Source: Doryteuthis pealeii
Lineage: Eukaryota; Mollusca; Cephalopoda; Myopsida; Loliginidae
Length of the DNA: 64,000 nt
Direction of reading: 5' to 3'
Assembly: GCA_023376005.1 (NCBI GenBank)
Contig: CM042152.1
Location: 88,691,187 to 88,755,186, forward strand
The position numbers were made by a program, and so were the translations under genes. How positions within the stretch are numbered: the first letter of the stretch is position 1; every line of letters begins with the position of its first letter. The notes below the pieces were generated by a model. The model made no database searches. It was not told the origin of the DNA and saw only the letters and a program-made list of their open reading frames with translations. Shown in pieces: positions 63,949-64,000 of this stretch.

Positions 63949-64000
63949 TGGAGGCGCGTGGTGTAATGGTTATCATCACAGGAAATGGACTCGTCAATCC
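63949..64000 (+). mobile_element. SINE-B copy, cut by window end
   Basis: GGAGGCGCGTGGTGTAATGG followed by GGAAATGGACTCGTC: the start of a SINE-B head. Confidence 0.8.

Overview
The window is eukaryotic, AT-rich, repeat-dominated DNA with no intact protein-coding gene. Bacterial signals (operons, ribosome binding sites, CRISPR) are absent. The mix of tRNA-derived SINEs, Penelope-like elements, hammerhead ribozyme folds, a non-autonomous Helitron, hAT and foldback MITEs and many long (TA)n tracts suggests a lophotrochozoan, probably a mollusc and possibly a cephalopod. That is inference from repeat style; no species-diagnostic gene is present. The only evidence for a host gene is two candidate internal exons on the minus strand (32128-32283 and 28022-28139) with compatible splice phases, so part of the window is probably intronic.

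Main repeat families, named here for cross-reference. SINE-A is a tRNA-derived SINE of about 235 bp (A box TAGCTCAGTCGG, B box GGTTCGATACC). SINE-B is a second tRNA-derived SINE of about 290 bp (A box TGGTGTAATGGTTA, B box AGTTCAAATCC) ending in a TA-rich tail. Repeat-C is a dispersed repeat of about 560-600 bp that I do not recognise. SINE-D has a tRNA-like head and a 3' domain with a hammerhead-like core. LINE remnants include several C-terminal tails (two with a C2H2-like zinc finger), an RNase H fragment and an RT C-terminus. Penelope-like (PLE) remnants carry GIY-YIG endonuclease sequence.

Layout. 0-4 kb: LINE tail, Helitron, SINEs, 106-bp tandem repeat, Repeat-C. 4-10 kb: mostly featureless A/T- and purine-rich DNA with one SINE-A and one Repeat-C/LINE chimera. 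10-17 kb: SINE-B copies, LINE and PLE fragments, a hAT MITE, and a 313-bp tandem duplication carrying SINE-A. 17-25 kb: Repeat-C, an inverted SINE-A pair, a locally templated SINE insertion, a PLE GIY-YIG pseudogene, two MITEs and a LINE tail. 25-34 kb: LTR-like sequence, a second hAT MITE and the two candidate host exons. 34-46 kb: foldback elements, Helitron copies, PLE fragments, hammerhead motifs. 46-58 kb: tandem repeats, a probable LTR, a DUF4817-like pseudogene, more SINEs, foldback MITEs, a mariner remnant, and at 55.6-56.3 kb a retrozyme-like unit with two canonical hammerhead motifs in direct orientation. 58.4-63.2 kb: a decayed LINE zinc-finger tail followed directly by about 65 copies of a 70-bp satellite.

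The two strongest observations are these. First, the 70-bp satellite unit, read on the minus strand, is a stretch of LINE ORF2 coding sequence (LPGQLQLCFKDVCKNDLR) that in the LINE lies immediately upstream of the zinc-finger tail still attached to the array edge. Second, the 55.88/56.20 kb pair of canonical type I hammerhead motifs lies 313 bp apart in the same direction, the layout expected of a retrozyme or PLE terminal repeat that could release a 313-nt RNA.
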